From NCBI RefSeq assembly GCF_007992435.1, contig NZ_BKAG01000031.1, positions 1 through 64,000 of the forward strand: a DNA stretch of 64,000 nucleotides. The letters run 5' to 3'. The translations under genes and the position numbers were made by a program. The notes beneath the pieces were generated by a model. It ran no database searches, was not told where the DNA came from, and worked only from the letters and a program-made list of their open reading frames with translations. Source of the stretch: Prosthecobacter gellanilyticus. GTDB taxonomy: Bacteria > Verrucomicrobiota > Verrucomicrobiia > Verrucomicrobiales > Verrucomicrobiaceae. Positions 1 to 8,704 of this stretch are shown here, in pieces (position 1 is the first letter of the stretch; each line of letters starts with the position of its first letter).

Positions 1-222
1 AAACCCATCGCCAGACTCCCTCCCCGAATCCTTCCCTGTCTTCCGCGTGTTCCGTAGGCTCATCTTCAAAGCCCCCAGCACACTCAAAACCCACCGAGTA
101 AAAAGCACATTCATCCCCCACCCTCCCCTCAAAACCCCCACCACCCAAGTGACCCAAGCGGACCCTTTGGACACCGCGCCCTCATTCTTCACAACCGAGA
201 ACAGTGAACCGAAAACCGAGAA
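1..222. other. Gene-free left edge
   Basis: No convincing coding region is visible here. A plus-strand open frame starting at 47 runs through this stretch and into the opposite-strand membrane protein gene, but its product is a proline/threonine-rich translation with no family resemblance. No palindrome, terminator or repeat stands out. Confidence 0.4.
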
Positions 223-849
223 CTACCTCATCCACCGCCTAGCCCCCACCCACAACAAAACAGGCACCACCGCACTCAGCCCCATCGCCATCCCCGGCTG
301 CGAGTTCCCCAGCGCCCCGATCGCCGCAAACGCAAACCCCACCGGGATCGACCCACACGCCAGTGACACTAGATAAGTACGCACATTCATCTTCACCAGT
401 CCTGCCAGGCACGAAACAGCCTCCGGCAGCACCGGCATCCAGCGAGACAGCGCCACCAGCCACCCACCGCGTTTGGCAAAAAGCTGCTCACCTTGCTTGA
501 GTCCATCCTCCCCAGCCAGCCACAGCGCCGCCGGTCTCCCTAACCAACGACACGCCCCGTAGGCTGTCGCCCCCGCCAGAAAAGATCCTGCCGAAGCCAG
601 CAGTCCGCCGATGAACCACCCATACATCAGTCCCAGCGCCGACATCACCACCGTGCTCGGCACGGGTAATAAAATGTCCGCCACCAGCAGCAGCACCCCT
701 GCCAGCCCGGCCCACTCCCCATACTGAGAGATCCAGGCCCGCGTCCCTTCCAGGCTCAGCACCGCATCAAACCTCTCCCCCCAGATCGCAAACGGCACCA
801 AAATCCCCGCCAGGATAACAACCAGGATGATGATCAGCGCACGAGACAT
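223..849 (-). CDS. VTT/DedA-type (TVP38/TMEM64-like) membrane protein
   Basis: This is a 208-residue integral membrane protein of the VTT (SNARE-associated Golgi/DedA) superfamily, whose members are thought to act in lipid or small-ion movement across the cytoplasmic membrane. An N-terminal hydrophobic helix (about residues 4-22) is followed by a periplasmic-looking stretch. The VTT core comes next: PVPSTVVMSALGLMYG (about 62-77), a long glycine/alanine-rich helix pair, then SRWMPVLPEAVSCLAG, which matches the family's R-x-x-P-x-x-P re-entrant motif. The last helix ends in a basic tail (ARRWMR). It starts at ATG 849 and stops with TAG at 223. It stands alone and points the same way as the acetylesterase genes upstream, 210 bp away. 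The specific substrate cannot be read from sequence. Confidence 0.8.
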   Translation of the reverse strand: MSRALIIILVVILAGILVPFAIWGERFDAVLSLEGTRAWISQYGEWAGLAGVLLLVADILLPVPSTVVMSALGLMYGWFIGGLLASAGSFLAGATAYGACRWLGRPAALWLAGEDGLKQGEQLFAKRGGWLVALSRWMPVLPEAVSCLAGLVKMNVRTYLVSLACGSIPVGFAFAAIGALGNSQPGMAMGLSAVVPVLLWVGARRWMR

Positions 850-1059
850 GTCGGGTCAGTAAGGATGAAAGTCAGCACACCCAATAACCGCTCCCCCACC
901 ACTCCGCACCCACATCCTCCCTATTATGTAGAGAGAGCTCAGCTCGGACTCACGTCCGCAAATCAGACACATAAGCCCCATCCGGCCTATGAGACCTATT
1001 TCCCCTCTTCTTTATTAGCGTCTCATCAGCGTCCTATTAGCGGTTAAAAAATCCCCGTC
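850..1059. other. Intergenic region with short tandem units
   Basis: No gene is supported here; a 60-codon plus-strand frame (865-1047) looks like chance. The region holds four in-register 9-bp units (966-1001) and three 11-bp units (1007-1039), annotated separately. Confidence 0.45.
966..1042. repeat. Imperfect 9-bp and 11-bp tandem repeats, GNCCYATNA type
   Basis: Four consecutive 9-mers fit one register: GACACATAA (966), GCCCCATCC (975), GGCCTATGA (984) and GACCTATTT (993). They are followed by 11-bp units ending in ATTA or ATCA (1007, 1018, 1029) with a shared GCGTC. The same 9-mer family recurs at 6544-6570 upstream of the aldo/keto reductase gene. This looks like a dispersed intergenic repeat family. 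Its function is unknown. Confidence 0.5.
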
Positions 1060-2610
1060 TCACTCCGTGCTAAAAGGAGAAGCCGGAATTCCCGCCCCAT
1101 TCACCAGGTTCCCCTTCGGGTTCCCCGCGAACGCGTAGTGCACCGTCTTCGGCTCCGTGATCTTCCCGTGCCACACGATCACCTTCTCACCCTCCACCTT
1201 CGCATTCGCCCACACAAACTTCCCGTCCACTCCAGCGATCGCGAAACCCTCCAGATTGCCCTCCTTGGCCTTCAGCCCTTCCGCATGATCAAAGCTCAGC
1301 GCCATCTTCCCGTTCCCAGCCGTCGATGATTTAAACAGTGGCCCCGTTGGCTGGGCGATCGCCTTCTGGTACACATCATGCAGCACCACGGTCGAGAGCC
1401 GCTTCGCGTAGTCCACCTTGTTCGTCGGGTGCCCGTTCAGTTCGCCCTTCAGATCCATCGTGATCGCCATGCTCGTGTGCGGCACGCTCAGCGCACGCCG
1501 CTGTCCATCTCGCACCGCCACACCCCAGCCCTTCGGCTCGGAAGGCAGCTTCTGCACACCCTTCACCGCCGGCAGCTGCACCCAGGCAAAGTGAAACTCA
1601 TCCCCCCAGCGCGCACGCCAGTCGCTGATCAGCAGTTGCATCTGCTGGCCATACAGCGGTGAAAACGGCCCCGCCGCATTGCGCTCGCCCTGATACCAGA
1701 TCACCCCGCGCATTGTGTAGGGCGCCAGCGGCTCGATCATCCCCGCATACAGCCCGCCCGGCTTCATCACCTGCAGGTTCTTGAAGGGCAGGGGAGCCTT
1801 CGCCACCGGCTGCTTCGCCTTGATCGCCGCCGCGCGCTCCTTCAGCCACACCGCTTTTTTCTCCAGGAACTTCTTCTGCTCCGCCTCCGGCACAAACCCG
1901 TCCAGCCGCTTCCCCCAGTCCTCCAGCAGCGGCTTCAGTTCCGGCACTTTTTGTTGGGCCGAAAGGCTCGTCCATCCTTCGATCGGCGTTCCTCCGACCG
2001 CCGAGGTCAAGATCCCCACCGGCTGCTGGATCTCCGCCAGCAGGTCACGCGCAAAAAAGTATCCCATCGCCGAAAACGGCCCCACCGTCTCCGGTGAGCA
2101 CACCTGCCACTTACCGGGCCGGTCCTTCGCCGCCGCACCCTCAGGCACCGGCAGCTCATAAATCGCAAACGGCGCATCATGAACAAACACGCGGATCTCC
2201 GGATGCTTCGCCGCTGCCACCACTGCATCCGCATCGTCCACAGACCCATGCAGCTCGCCTTTGATCTGCATCGCCATGTTGGACTGACCTGAAGCCAGCC
2301 ACACCTCCCCCACTAGCACATCCTTCACCACCTTGGAGTGCACCCGCAGCTCACGTCCTTCTTTGCTCGGCGACAGCGCCTCCAGCTTCACCTGCCAGTC
2401 ACCCTTCGCATCGGCCTTCACCGTCTTCTTCTGCCCGGCAAACTCCACCGTCACTTCCTCACCTGCATCCGCCCATCCCCAGATCGCCACCGGCTTCCCA
2501 GCCTGGACCACCATGTGATCAGAAATGACAGCCGGCAGCCTCACCTCGGCCTGAGCCGCGAGCGTGAAACAAAGGCCAAAGAGCGAGCAGAGCGAAGCGG
2601 AGGTCTTCAT
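1060..2610 (-). CDS. Secreted sialate O-acetylesterase (paralogue 1)
   Basis: This 516-residue exported SGNH-fold esterase should remove O-acetyl groups from sialic acids or other acetylated sugars in the periplasm or outside the cell. A signal peptide occupies residues 1-21 (ending AAQA). The family's N-terminal block SDHMVVQAGKPVAIWGWADAG is present, although that region is usually structural. The catalytic serine lies in SGQSNM at about 110, the oxyanion-hole block is IWYQGERNA near 305, and the C-terminal HPTNK block carries the catalytic histidine near 393. It lies 48 bp downstream of a close paralogue and is probably co-transcribed with it from the promoter carrying the operator at 4205. 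Length and motifs are typical of the family. The actual substrate (sialate versus other acetyl sugars) is open. Confidence 0.88.
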   Translation of the reverse strand: MKTSASLCSLFGLCFTLAAQAEVRLPAVISDHMVVQAGKPVAIWGWADAGEEVTVEFAGQKKTVKADAKGDWQVKLEALSPSKEGRELRVHSKVVKDVLVGEVWLASGQSNMAMQIKGELHGSVDDADAVVAAAKHPEIRVFVHDAPFAIYELPVPEGAAAKDRPGKWQVCSPETVGPFSAMGYFFARDLLAEIQQPVGILTSAVGGTPIEGWTSLSAQQKVPELKPLLEDWGKRLDGFVPEAEQKKFLEKKAVWLKERAAAIKAKQPVAKAPLPFKNLQVMKPGGLYAGMIEPLAPYTMRGVIWYQGERNAAGPFSPLYGQQMQLLISDWRARWGDEFHFAWVQLPAVKGVQKLPSEPKGWGVAVRDGQRRALSVPHTSMAITMDLKGELNGHPTNKVDYAKRLSTVVLHDVYQKAIAQPTGPLFKSSTAGNGKMALSFDHAEGLKAKEGNLEGFAIAGVDGKFVWANAKVEGEKVIVWHGKITEPKTVHYAFAGNPKGNLVNGAGIPASPFSTE

Positions 2611-2658
2611 AGCGAAAAAGTTCAGGTCTAAAAATTGGTAATACTTTTGGTTGGGCCA

Positions 2659-4167
2659 TTATTCCTTCCAGTCATCCGTCCGGAACGGCGATGCTGGCAG
2701 CCCCGCTCCATTAAAAAGCGTCGCCTCCGGCCCGGATTCCCACGCATAGCGTACCGCCACCGGCTTCGGCACATCGGGTGAGCTGATGACCACACCCTTG
2801 TCCTCAATCTTCGCCTGCGCCGGCTTCCACACCTTGTCCTCACCCGCAATGACAAAGCCTTTCAGCCCATCCTTCGCCGTCAGTCCACCTTCCGTGTGGG
2901 TGAACTCCACCACCACCTCGCTGCCGCGGATCGTGTGCTTCGCCAACAGCGGCCCGGACGTGGCCGCCACCATCTGATCATACACCTCGCCCAGTGCCCA
3001 CACAGCCAGCCGCTTGCCCACATCCTGCTTGTTCTTCGGGTGATTGTCGTTGTTGTCACCCACATCCAGCGTCACCACCATGCCGGTGTCCTTCACCTTC
3101 AGCGCCTGCAGTTGCGCCTCGCGCACAAACGCACGCCCCGGCCCGCTCTTCGTGTAACCAGGCAGCTGCACCCAAGCGAAAGGAAACTCATACCCCCAGC
3201 GCGTGCGCCAATCATTCACCAGCAGCGGCATCTGCAGTCGATACCGCAGGCCTGATTCAATGTTCGTGCAGTTGTGCTCCCCCTGATACCAGATCGCTCC
3301 TTGGATCGTGTAAGGAATCAGCGGCTTGAGACGACCCTCAAACAAATACGCCGGATAGTTCGAGCTCCGTCGCGGCTGGATCGGCATCGCTGGTTTGCGC
3401 GGTGCTTCCTTGCCCGCCGCCTTGGCCTTGCCCGCCGCCGCCTTCCATCGCTCCAGCTTCTTCGGATACTCCGCCTTCGCCTTCGTCGGATCAAAGCTCG
3501 CATCCGTCTTCTGCCATTCCTCGATGAAGGCCTTCAGCTCTGGAATCGGCAACTGCACCTCCTCACTCGTCCACGCCGCGATGTCCGTGCCACCCACCGA
3601 AGATTGCAGAACCCCCACCGGCTTGCCCAGCTTCTGATGCAGCTCTCTTCCAAAGAAATACGCCACCGCGGAAAGACCACCCACACTCTCCGGCGAGACC
3701 ACCGTCCACTCACCGCCGCAATCTGCCTGCGGCCCCGGCAGTGCGCTCTTGGTCACCGTAAACATGCGGATCATTGGAAACTTCGCCGCCGCGACTTCTG
3801 CCAGTGCATCGCGACTTCCCGCCACCTTGAAAGCCATGTTGGACTGCCCCGATGCCAGCCACACCTCACCCACCAGCACATCTTGAATGGTGATGCTGTT
3901 CGTACCGCTGACCTTCATGGTCTGCGACGCAGAGTCAGCCTGCAGTGGATCCAGCTTGATCATCCATTTGCCATCCTGGCCCGTCTTCGCGGACTTCTTC
4001 TGCCCGCCCAACTCCACCGTCACTTCCTCACCCGCATCCGCCCAGCCCCAGATCGCCACAGGCTTCCCGGATTGCAGCACCATGTGATCCGAGATCACGG
4101 ACGGCATCTTCACAGCGGCAAACGCGCTGGTGGCGGACAAAAGCAGGGTCAGGACGGCTTTCTTCAT
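2659..4167 (-). CDS. Secreted sialate O-acetylesterase (paralogue 2)
   Basis: This is a second exported SGNH-fold acetylesterase of 502 residues, sharing block order and wording with the gene downstream (SDHMVLQSGKPVAIWGWADAG, SGQSNM with Ser about 109, IWYQGEHN, HPKNK), so the pair is a tandem duplication. A TTG codon 9 bp upstream could start a longer form. ATG 4167 is preferred because it begins a clean signal peptide (MKKAVLTLLLSATSAFA). The gene is the first in its operon, and its start lies 38 bp from the palindrome TGGTAA-N7-TGACCA. It is transcribed divergently from a secreted alpha/beta esterase. A second esterase with slightly different substrate preference is a reasonable inference but cannot be shown here. 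Confidence 0.88.
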   Translation of the reverse strand: MKKAVLTLLLSATSAFAAVKMPSVISDHMVLQSGKPVAIWGWADAGEEVTVELGGQKKSAKTGQDGKWMIKLDPLQADSASQTMKVSGTNSITIQDVLVGEVWLASGQSNMAFKVAGSRDALAEVAAAKFPMIRMFTVTKSALPGPQADCGGEWTVVSPESVGGLSAVAYFFGRELHQKLGKPVGVLQSSVGGTDIAAWTSEEVQLPIPELKAFIEEWQKTDASFDPTKAKAEYPKKLERWKAAAGKAKAAGKEAPRKPAMPIQPRRSSNYPAYLFEGRLKPLIPYTIQGAIWYQGEHNCTNIESGLRYRLQMPLLVNDWRTRWGYEFPFAWVQLPGYTKSGPGRAFVREAQLQALKVKDTGMVVTLDVGDNNDNHPKNKQDVGKRLAVWALGEVYDQMVAATSGPLLAKHTIRGSEVVVEFTHTEGGLTAKDGLKGFVIAGEDKVWKPAQAKIEDKGVVISSPDVPKPVAVRYAWESGPEATLFNGAGLPASPFRTDDWKE

Positions 4168-4204
4168 GGTGCTCAAGATGACGTGCCCATACCTCGGATG
4201 TTTC

Positions 4205-4223
4205 TGGTAAGCCCAGGTGACCA
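4205..4223. promoter_or_regulatory. Operator copy 1, TGGTAA-N7-TGACCA
   Basis: This 19-bp inverted repeat (spacer GCCCAGG; one mismatch to the consensus TGGTCA-N7-TGACCA) is extended to 21 bp by flanking C and G. It sits between the divergent acetylesterase (38 bp from its ATG) and the secreted esterase (52 bp from its ATG), where it could control both. Five further copies occur at 23657, 40787, 47280, 50602 and 54951. Confidence 0.75.
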
Positions 4224-4274
4224 GCCTTCTCGCGTGCCAGCTTTGCCTCCCACCCCGCGTATTGGAGAGCGCTC

Positions 4275-5165
4275 ATGAATCCAGCCCTTCGTCTCCTCGT
4301 CGTTCTTCTCCTGCTCGGCACCTCGCTTCATGCCCAGGTGAAGCGCCCCGTCATGCCTCCGCACACCAAAACGGGAGATGTGGTCTACGGCCGCAAGTTC
4401 GGAGTCGCGCTCACGCTGGATGTCGTCATCCCGGAAAAGCCCAATGGCTTCGGCATCGTCTACATGGTCAGCGGCGGCTGGGTCTCCGGCTACTCGCCAA
4501 ACACGCCCGACCTCTACGTGCCCTTCCTGGAGCGCGGTTACACCGTCTTCTCCGTGCGCCACGGCTGCCAGCCCAAATTCATCATCCCCGAGATCACGCA
4601 GGACATCCACCGCGCCATCCGCTTCATCCGTCACAACGCCAAGCAGTGGAACATCAATCCCGACAAACTCGGCATCAGCGGCGGCAGCGCCGGCGGCCAT
4701 CTCTCACTGACCATGGGCGTCCACGGCACCGCCGGTGATCCGCAGGCCAAAGACCCCATCGACCGCGAAAGCAGCGCCATCCAGGCCATCGCCTGCCTCT
4801 TCCCGCCCACGGATTTCCTCAACTACGGCAAGCCCGGCGAAGACGCCGTCGGTGTCGGCACCCTCAAAAATTACAAAGCCGCCTTCGGCCCCGAGTCCGA
4901 CACCCCCGAAGGTCGCCAGCGCCTCGGCAAAGAAGTCTCCCCCATCTATTACATCACGGCCAAGCTCCCACCCACCTTCATCATCCACGGCGACCAGGAC
5001 ACTCTCGTCCCCATGCAACAAGCCGAAACCTTCGTCGCCAAAGCCAAGGAGCTTGGAGCCATTGCCAAACTTGTCGTTAAACCCGGCGCCGGCCACGGCT
5101 GGCCCGACCGCCAGCCCGACTACCAGCAGTTCGCCCTTTGGTTCGACGAGCACCTCCGCAAGTAG
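4275..5165 (+). CDS. Secreted alpha/beta hydrolase (BD-FAE/esterase-lipase type)
   Basis: This exported 296-residue esterase has a signal peptide at residues 1-20 (ends SLHA). The nucleophile elbow is GISGGSAGGH with Ser about 138, the acid residue sits in IHGDQDTLVP, and the histidine in GAGHGWPD near the C-terminus, so the triad is complete. The family removes acyl groups from sugars or aromatic esters. It is transcribed away from two sialate O-acetylesterases with a shared operator-like palindrome between them, which suggests a joint role in deacylating a glycan. The C-terminal half of the sialidase-like fusion at 21497-23611 has the same fold. A cluster of palindromes follows the stop codon. 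Confidence 0.85.
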   Translation: MNPALRLLVVLLLLGTSLHAQVKRPVMPPHTKTGDVVYGRKFGVALTLDVVIPEKPNGFGIVYMVSGGWVSGYSPNTPDLYVPFLERGYTVFSVRHGCQPKFIIPEITQDIHRAIRFIRHNAKQWNINPDKLGISGGSAGGHLSLTMGVHGTAGDPQAKDPIDRESSAIQAIACLFPPTDFLNYGKPGEDAVGVGTLKNYKAAFGPESDTPEGRQRLGKEVSPIYYITAKLPPTFIIHGDQDTLVPMQQAETFVAKAKELGAIAKLVVKPGAGHGWPDRQPDYQQFALWFDEHLRK

Positions 5166-5167
5166 CA

Positions 5168-5401
5168 CAGGCGTCCCGCCTGATAACGTGTGCAGCGGGC
5201 GTCACGCCCGCTCAAAGTGGGACAGGTTTGTAACCTGTCTCCTGGATCATCCCACGTCTCGCGCCTAGCCAACTAGATCAAACTCACCTGTCGATCTGCC
5301 TGGTCCCGTAGCGCCAAAGGCGCGCCCCATACCAGCCTGGGGCGTCTAGCCCCAGGTATCCGATACGCCGCGCACCGATAAGCGCTGAAAGCGCGCCCCA
5401 T
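5168..5401. repeat. Cluster of six short palindromes
   Basis: The 267-bp gap between two convergent genes contains a chain of perfect inverted repeats. CAGGCG-3-CGCCTG is at 5168-5182, AGCGGGCG-3-CGCCCGCT at 5194-5212 and GACAGGTT-3-AACCTGTC at 5221-5239. GCGCC-3-GGCGC is at 5311-5323, CCTGGGGC-5-GCCCCAGG at 5336-5356 and GCGCT-3-AGCGC at 5382-5394. The fourth and sixth are both followed by GCCCCAT. No open frame is supported. They resemble REP-type intergenic palindromes. One or more may also work as bidirectional terminators, but none has a T-tract. Confidence 0.75.
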
Positions 5402-5432
5402 GCACACGAAACGCGCTTTCCTCCCACCACCC

Positions 5433-6467
5433 TCACTTCACCGGAAACGGATTCCGTTCCTCAAACCCGCTCTGGTGCCAATACGGATAAATCTTCGGCT
5501 TGTCGCTCGCCGCATCCAGCTTCGCCACCTGCTCCTTCGTCAGGCTCCACCCCACCGCGCCCAGGTTCTGCCGGAGCTGCTCTTCATTGCGCGCACCGAT
5601 GACCAGTGTCGAAACCGTCGGCCGTTGCAGCAGCCAGTTCAGCGCCACCTGCGGCACGGTCTTGCCCGTCTCCTCAGCCACCTCGTCCAGCGCATCCACC
5701 ACCTTATAAAGATACTCATCTTCCACCTGCGGCCCCATCTGCTGGCTCAGCGTGTGATTGAGGCGGCTTGTCTCCGGTTTCGGCGCATTGCGACGGATCT
5801 TGCCCGTCAATCTCCCCCAGCCCAGCGGGCTCCACACCACCGCGCCCACCTTCTGGTCCACGCCCAGCGGCATCAGTTCCCACTCATACTCACGACCAAT
5901 CAGCGAGTAATACGTCTGGTTCGCCACATATTTGGTCAGGCCAAACTTGTCCGCATGTGCCAGCGCCTTCATGAGATGCCAGCCCGAGAAGTTGGACACA
6001 CCGATGTAGCGGATCTTCCCGGCGCGCACCAGGTCATCCAGCGTGCCCACCACCTCTTCCACCGGTGTCACCGCATCAAACCCATGAAGCTGGAAGAGAT
6101 CGATGTAATCCGTCCCCAGCCGCTTCAGCGCAGCCTCCACGGACCGCGTGAGATGCCAGCGTGAAGAACCCACATCATTCGGTCCTTCACCAAAGCGGAA
6201 GGTCGCCTTCGTCGAGATGAGCACCTTGTCACGGCGACCCTTGATCGCCTGTCCCAGGATCTCCTCCGCCAGCCCGTTGGAGTAAATGTCCGCCGAGTCA
6301 AACATGTTCAGCCCATGCTCCAAGCTCACATCGATGAGCCTCGAAGCCTCCGCCACATCCGAGGCTCCCCATTCTTTGAAGAACTCTGTGCCTCCGCCAA
6401 AAGTGCCCGTGCCCAGAGTAAGTGCCGGAACCTTGAAGCCCGACCCGCCAAGTTGTCTGTATTCCAT
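5433..6467 (-). CDS. Aldo/keto reductase
   Basis: This 344-residue cytoplasmic NAD(P)H-dependent oxidoreductase has an (alpha/beta)8 fold and reduces aldehydes or ketones. The catalytic tetrad is visible: Asp in NMFDSADIYSNG with Tyr four residues on, Lys in LISTKATF and His in LFQLHGFD. The nucleotide-binding end shows VSNFSGW and the late VIGARNEEQL block. It is full length and starts at ATG 6467. It is the last gene after the OYE and luciferase-like genes, separated by 115 bp that contain 9-bp tandem units, so it may have its own promoter. Its closest type is the general AKR group (YghZ/Tas-like). The substrate is not predictable. Confidence 0.9.
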   Translation of the reverse strand: MEYRQLGGSGFKVPALTLGTGTFGGGTEFFKEWGASDVAEASRLIDVSLEHGLNMFDSADIYSNGLAEEILGQAIKGRRDKVLISTKATFRFGEGPNDVGSSRWHLTRSVEAALKRLGTDYIDLFQLHGFDAVTPVEEVVGTLDDLVRAGKIRYIGVSNFSGWHLMKALAHADKFGLTKYVANQTYYSLIGREYEWELMPLGVDQKVGAVVWSPLGWGRLTGKIRRNAPKPETSRLNHTLSQQMGPQVEDEYLYKVVDALDEVAEETGKTVPQVALNWLLQRPTVSTLVIGARNEEQLRQNLGAVGWSLTKEQVAKLDAASDKPKIYPYWHQSGFEERNPFPVK

Positions 6468-6543
6468 AATGTTTGGTATCGTTAGTTAGGTTAAAAAAGA
6501 AAAACAAAGCTGCCCGCTATCATGGCAGCATGAGGCATCACAC

Positions 6544-6570
6544 GTCCCATCAGACCCATAAGCCCCATTC
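6544..6570. repeat. 9-bp tandem units (GTCCCATCA family)
   Basis: Three in-register units, GTCCCATCA, GACCCATAA and GCCCCATTC, lie between the aldo/keto reductase gene and the luciferase-like gene. They match the units at 966-1001, including the shared string ATAAGCCCCAT. Confidence 0.5.
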
Positions 6571-6582
6571 CGAAAAAACAAG

Positions 6583-7602
6583 TTAAGATCCCGTCGCTCC
6601 GATCTCCCGAAACACCTCCGCCGCAATCTCAAAGGACCTCAGCCTCGCTGCCTGGTCATGAATATGCGCCGTCGCGATCAGCTCATCCGCCTGCGTCTCT
6701 TCCAAAAGAGACTCGATCTGCCCCTTAAAACTCTCCGGACCACCCACCGCCGAGCAGCGTGTCATCCTATCCACATGTGCCGCTTCCACCGGACTCCAGA
6801 TCTTATGAATGTCATCCACCGGCGGCGGCAGTTGCTTCGGCCATCCCCGGATCAGATTCAAAAACACCTGCTGAAGCGAGGTAAACTGCCGCTCCGCCTC
6901 TTCATCCGTGTCCGCAGCAAACACATTCACCCCCACCATCACATGCGGCTTCTCCAGTTGCAGCGATGGCCTGAAATGACTTCGATAAATCTCCAGAGCC
7001 TGGTGCAGCATCTCCGGCGCAAAGTGGGAGGCAAAGGCAAACGGCAGGCCCAGCTCCGCCGCCAGCGAGGCACTAAAAGTGCTGCTGCCTAACAAATAAA
7101 TCGGCACATCCAGCCCCTGTCCAGGCACCGCCTTCACTCGCTGCCCCGGCTCAGCCTTGCTCAGATAGCTCTGAAGCTCTCCCACATCCGCCGGAAAGGT
7201 GTCACCACTGCTGCCCAGCCCGCGTCTCAAAGCCCGCGCCGTCGTCTGGTCGCCACCCGGCGCACGGCCGAGCCCCAGATCAATGCGCCCCGGATACAGC
7301 GATTCCAGCGTGCCAAACTGCTCCGCGATCACCAGCGGCGCATGATTCGGCAGCATGATGCCTCCGGACCCTACGCGGATGGTCGAAGTCCCGCCCGCGA
7401 TATGCCCGATCACCACGGAGGTGGCCGCGCTGGCCACACCCGGAATGTTGTGATGCTCGGCCACCCAGTAGCGATGATACCCCCATTTCTCCACATGCTG
7501 CGCGAGGTTCAGCGAATGCTTGAACGACTGCGCCGCTGTCTCGCCTTCCAGGATCGGTGACAGATCCAGGACGGAGTAAAACAGGCCTGCGTGCGGTTTC
7601 AT
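6583..7602 (-). CDS. Luciferase-like (LLM class, MsnO8-type) flavin monooxygenase
   Basis: This 339-residue cytoplasmic flavin-dependent oxidoreductase has the bacterial luciferase TIM-barrel fold. It opens with the family-typical [11 protein letters not shown] and [22 protein letters not shown], then [41 protein letters not shown], which is the signature stretch of the MsnO8/YhbW-like group. The ATG at 7602 overlaps the TGA of the upstream OYE gene by 4 bp, so the two are translationally coupled. Pairing with OYE and AKR suggests detoxification of electrophiles or quinones. FMN would have to be supplied by a separate reductase that is not in the window. Confidence 0.87.
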   Translation of the reverse strand: MKPHAGLFYSVLDLSPILEGETAAQSFKHSLNLAQHVEKWGYHRYWVAEHHNIPGVASAATSVVIGHIAGGTSTIRVGSGGIMLPNHAPLVIAEQFGTLESLYPGRIDLGLGRAPGGDQTTARALRRGLGSSGDTFPADVGELQSYLSKAEPGQRVKAVPGQGLDVPIYLLGSSTFSASLAAELGLPFAFASHFAPEMLHQALEIYRSHFRPSLQLEKPHVMVGVNVFAADTDEEAERQFTSLQQVFLNLIRGWPKQLPPPVDDIHKIWSPVEAAHVDRMTRCSAVGGPESFKGQIESLLEETQADELIATAHIHDQAARLRSFEIAAEVFREIGATGS

Positions 7603-8648
7603 AGCGTAGGATAATCGGTGTAGCCCTGCGCTCCGTTCGCATAAAAAGTGGCCGGGTCAGGATCATTCAGCGCAGCCCCCTTCGCAAAGCGCTCGGGCAG
7701 GTCAGGGTTCGCCAGGAAGGGCACCCCAAAGGCCACCGCATCCGCGTTGCCGGCCGCCAGGATCGCGTTGCCACTCTCCAGGGTGAACTTCTCATTCGCC
7801 ACATACACACCGCCAAAAGCCTTCTTCAGCTCAGGCCCAATGCTGTCCGCTGCCTGATGCTCACGTGCCGCGATGAAGGCGATCTTCCGCTTGCCCAGCT
7901 CACGGGCCACATAGCCAAAAGTCTCTAAAGGATTCGCATCACCCATATCATGCGCATCACCACGCGGCGCCAGGTGCATACCCACACGATCAGCACCCCA
8001 CACCGAGATCGCAGCGTCCGCCACCTCCAGCATCAGTCGTGCGCGATTCTCAAGCGAGCCGCCATACTCATCTGTGCGCAGGTTGGTCTTCGTCTGAAGG
8101 AACTGGTCCAGCAGGTACCCATTGGCTCCATGCACCTCCACACCGTCAAACCCGGCAAGCTGCGCATTCTCCGCACCTTTTCGATAGGCCTCGATCACCC
8201 CCGGAATCTCAGCGAGCTCCAGCGCACGTGGCGTCACGAAAGACTTCTCAGGCCGCACCAAGCTCACATGCCCCGCAGGAGCAATCGCGCTCGGTGCCAC
8301 CGGCAGTGCTCCATCCAGAAACATCGGGTCAGACATGCGGCCCACATGCCAGAGCTGCAGGAAGATGCGGCCACCGGCTTCATGCACGGCCTGCGTCACC
8401 AGCTTCCATCCGGCCACCTGTTCTTTGGACCAGATGCCCGGCGTGTTCGCATAGCCTACACCCATCGGCGTGACGGACGTGGCCTCACTCAGGATCAGCC
8501 CGGCACTGGAGCGCTGACGATAATACTTCGCCATGAGCGCGTTCGGCACACGCTGCTGCCCGGCGCGGGAACGGGTCAGCGGAGCCAGGATAATGCGGTT
8601 GGGAAGGTTCAGGGCACCAACTTGAAGTGGATCGAGGAGAGTAGGCAT
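7599..8648 (-). CDS. Old Yellow Enzyme family alkene reductase (NemA-like)
   Basis: This 349-residue FMN-dependent ene-reductase takes electrons from NADPH and reduces activated C=C bonds or nitro compounds. Family blocks are in order: [68 protein letters not shown] and [16 protein letters not shown] longer frame begins at 8672, but ATG 8648 ([11 protein letters not shown]) matches the usual family N-terminus and leaves room for a promoter. It is the first gene of the redox cassette and is divergent from an ArsR-type regulator. An inverted repeat AGTTC-N9-GAACT (8666-8684) lies just upstream. Confidence 0.9.
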   Translation of the reverse strand: MPTLLDPLQVGALNLPNRIILAPLTRSRAGQQRVPNALMAKYYRQRSSAGLILSEATSVTPMGVGYANTPGIWSKEQVAGWKLVTQAVHEAGGRIFLQLWHVGRMSDPMFLDGALPVAPSAIAPAGHVSLVRPEKSFVTPRALELAEIPGVIEAYRKGAENAQLAGFDGVEVHGANGYLLDQFLQTKTNLRTDEYGGSLENRARLMLEVADAAISVWGADRVGMHLAPRGDAHDMGDANPLETFGYVARELGKRKIAFIAAREHQAADSIGPELKKAFGGVYVANEKFTLESGNAILAAGNADAVAFGVPFLANPDLPERFAKGAALNDPDPATFYANGAQGYTDYPTL

Positions 8649-8665
8649 AAGTTTGTTTGTTCCGA

Positions 8666-8684
8666 AGTTCATAAATACAGAACT
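8666..8684. promoter_or_regulatory. Candidate operator for the ArsR-type regulator
   Basis: AGTTC-N9-GAACT is a 19-bp inverted repeat in the 56-bp divergent region between the OYE gene (ATG 8648) and the ArsR-type gene (GTG 8705). A further GAACT half-site occurs at 8696. Placement suggests control of both promoters. Binding by the neighbouring regulator is inferred. Confidence 0.45.
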
Positions 8685-8704
8685 AAAGAATCATTGAACT
8701 GCAA

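Noticed and set aside
47-376. 109-codon plus-strand frame at the left edge
   Set aside because: It overlaps the end of the opposite-strand VTT membrane protein, its translation is compositionally odd and it has no family resemblance.
865-1047. 60-codon plus-strand frame
   Set aside because: It covers the tandem repeat region and has no recognisable sequence; likely chance.
2611-2658. An operator between the two acetylesterase paralogues
   Set aside because: TTGGTAAT and TTGGTT fragments are present but no inverted partner; the pair is more likely read as one unit.
3274-4278. 334-codon plus-strand frame opposite the second acetylesterase
   Set aside because: It is an arginine/leucine-rich shadow of the acetylesterase's codon positions and has no family match.
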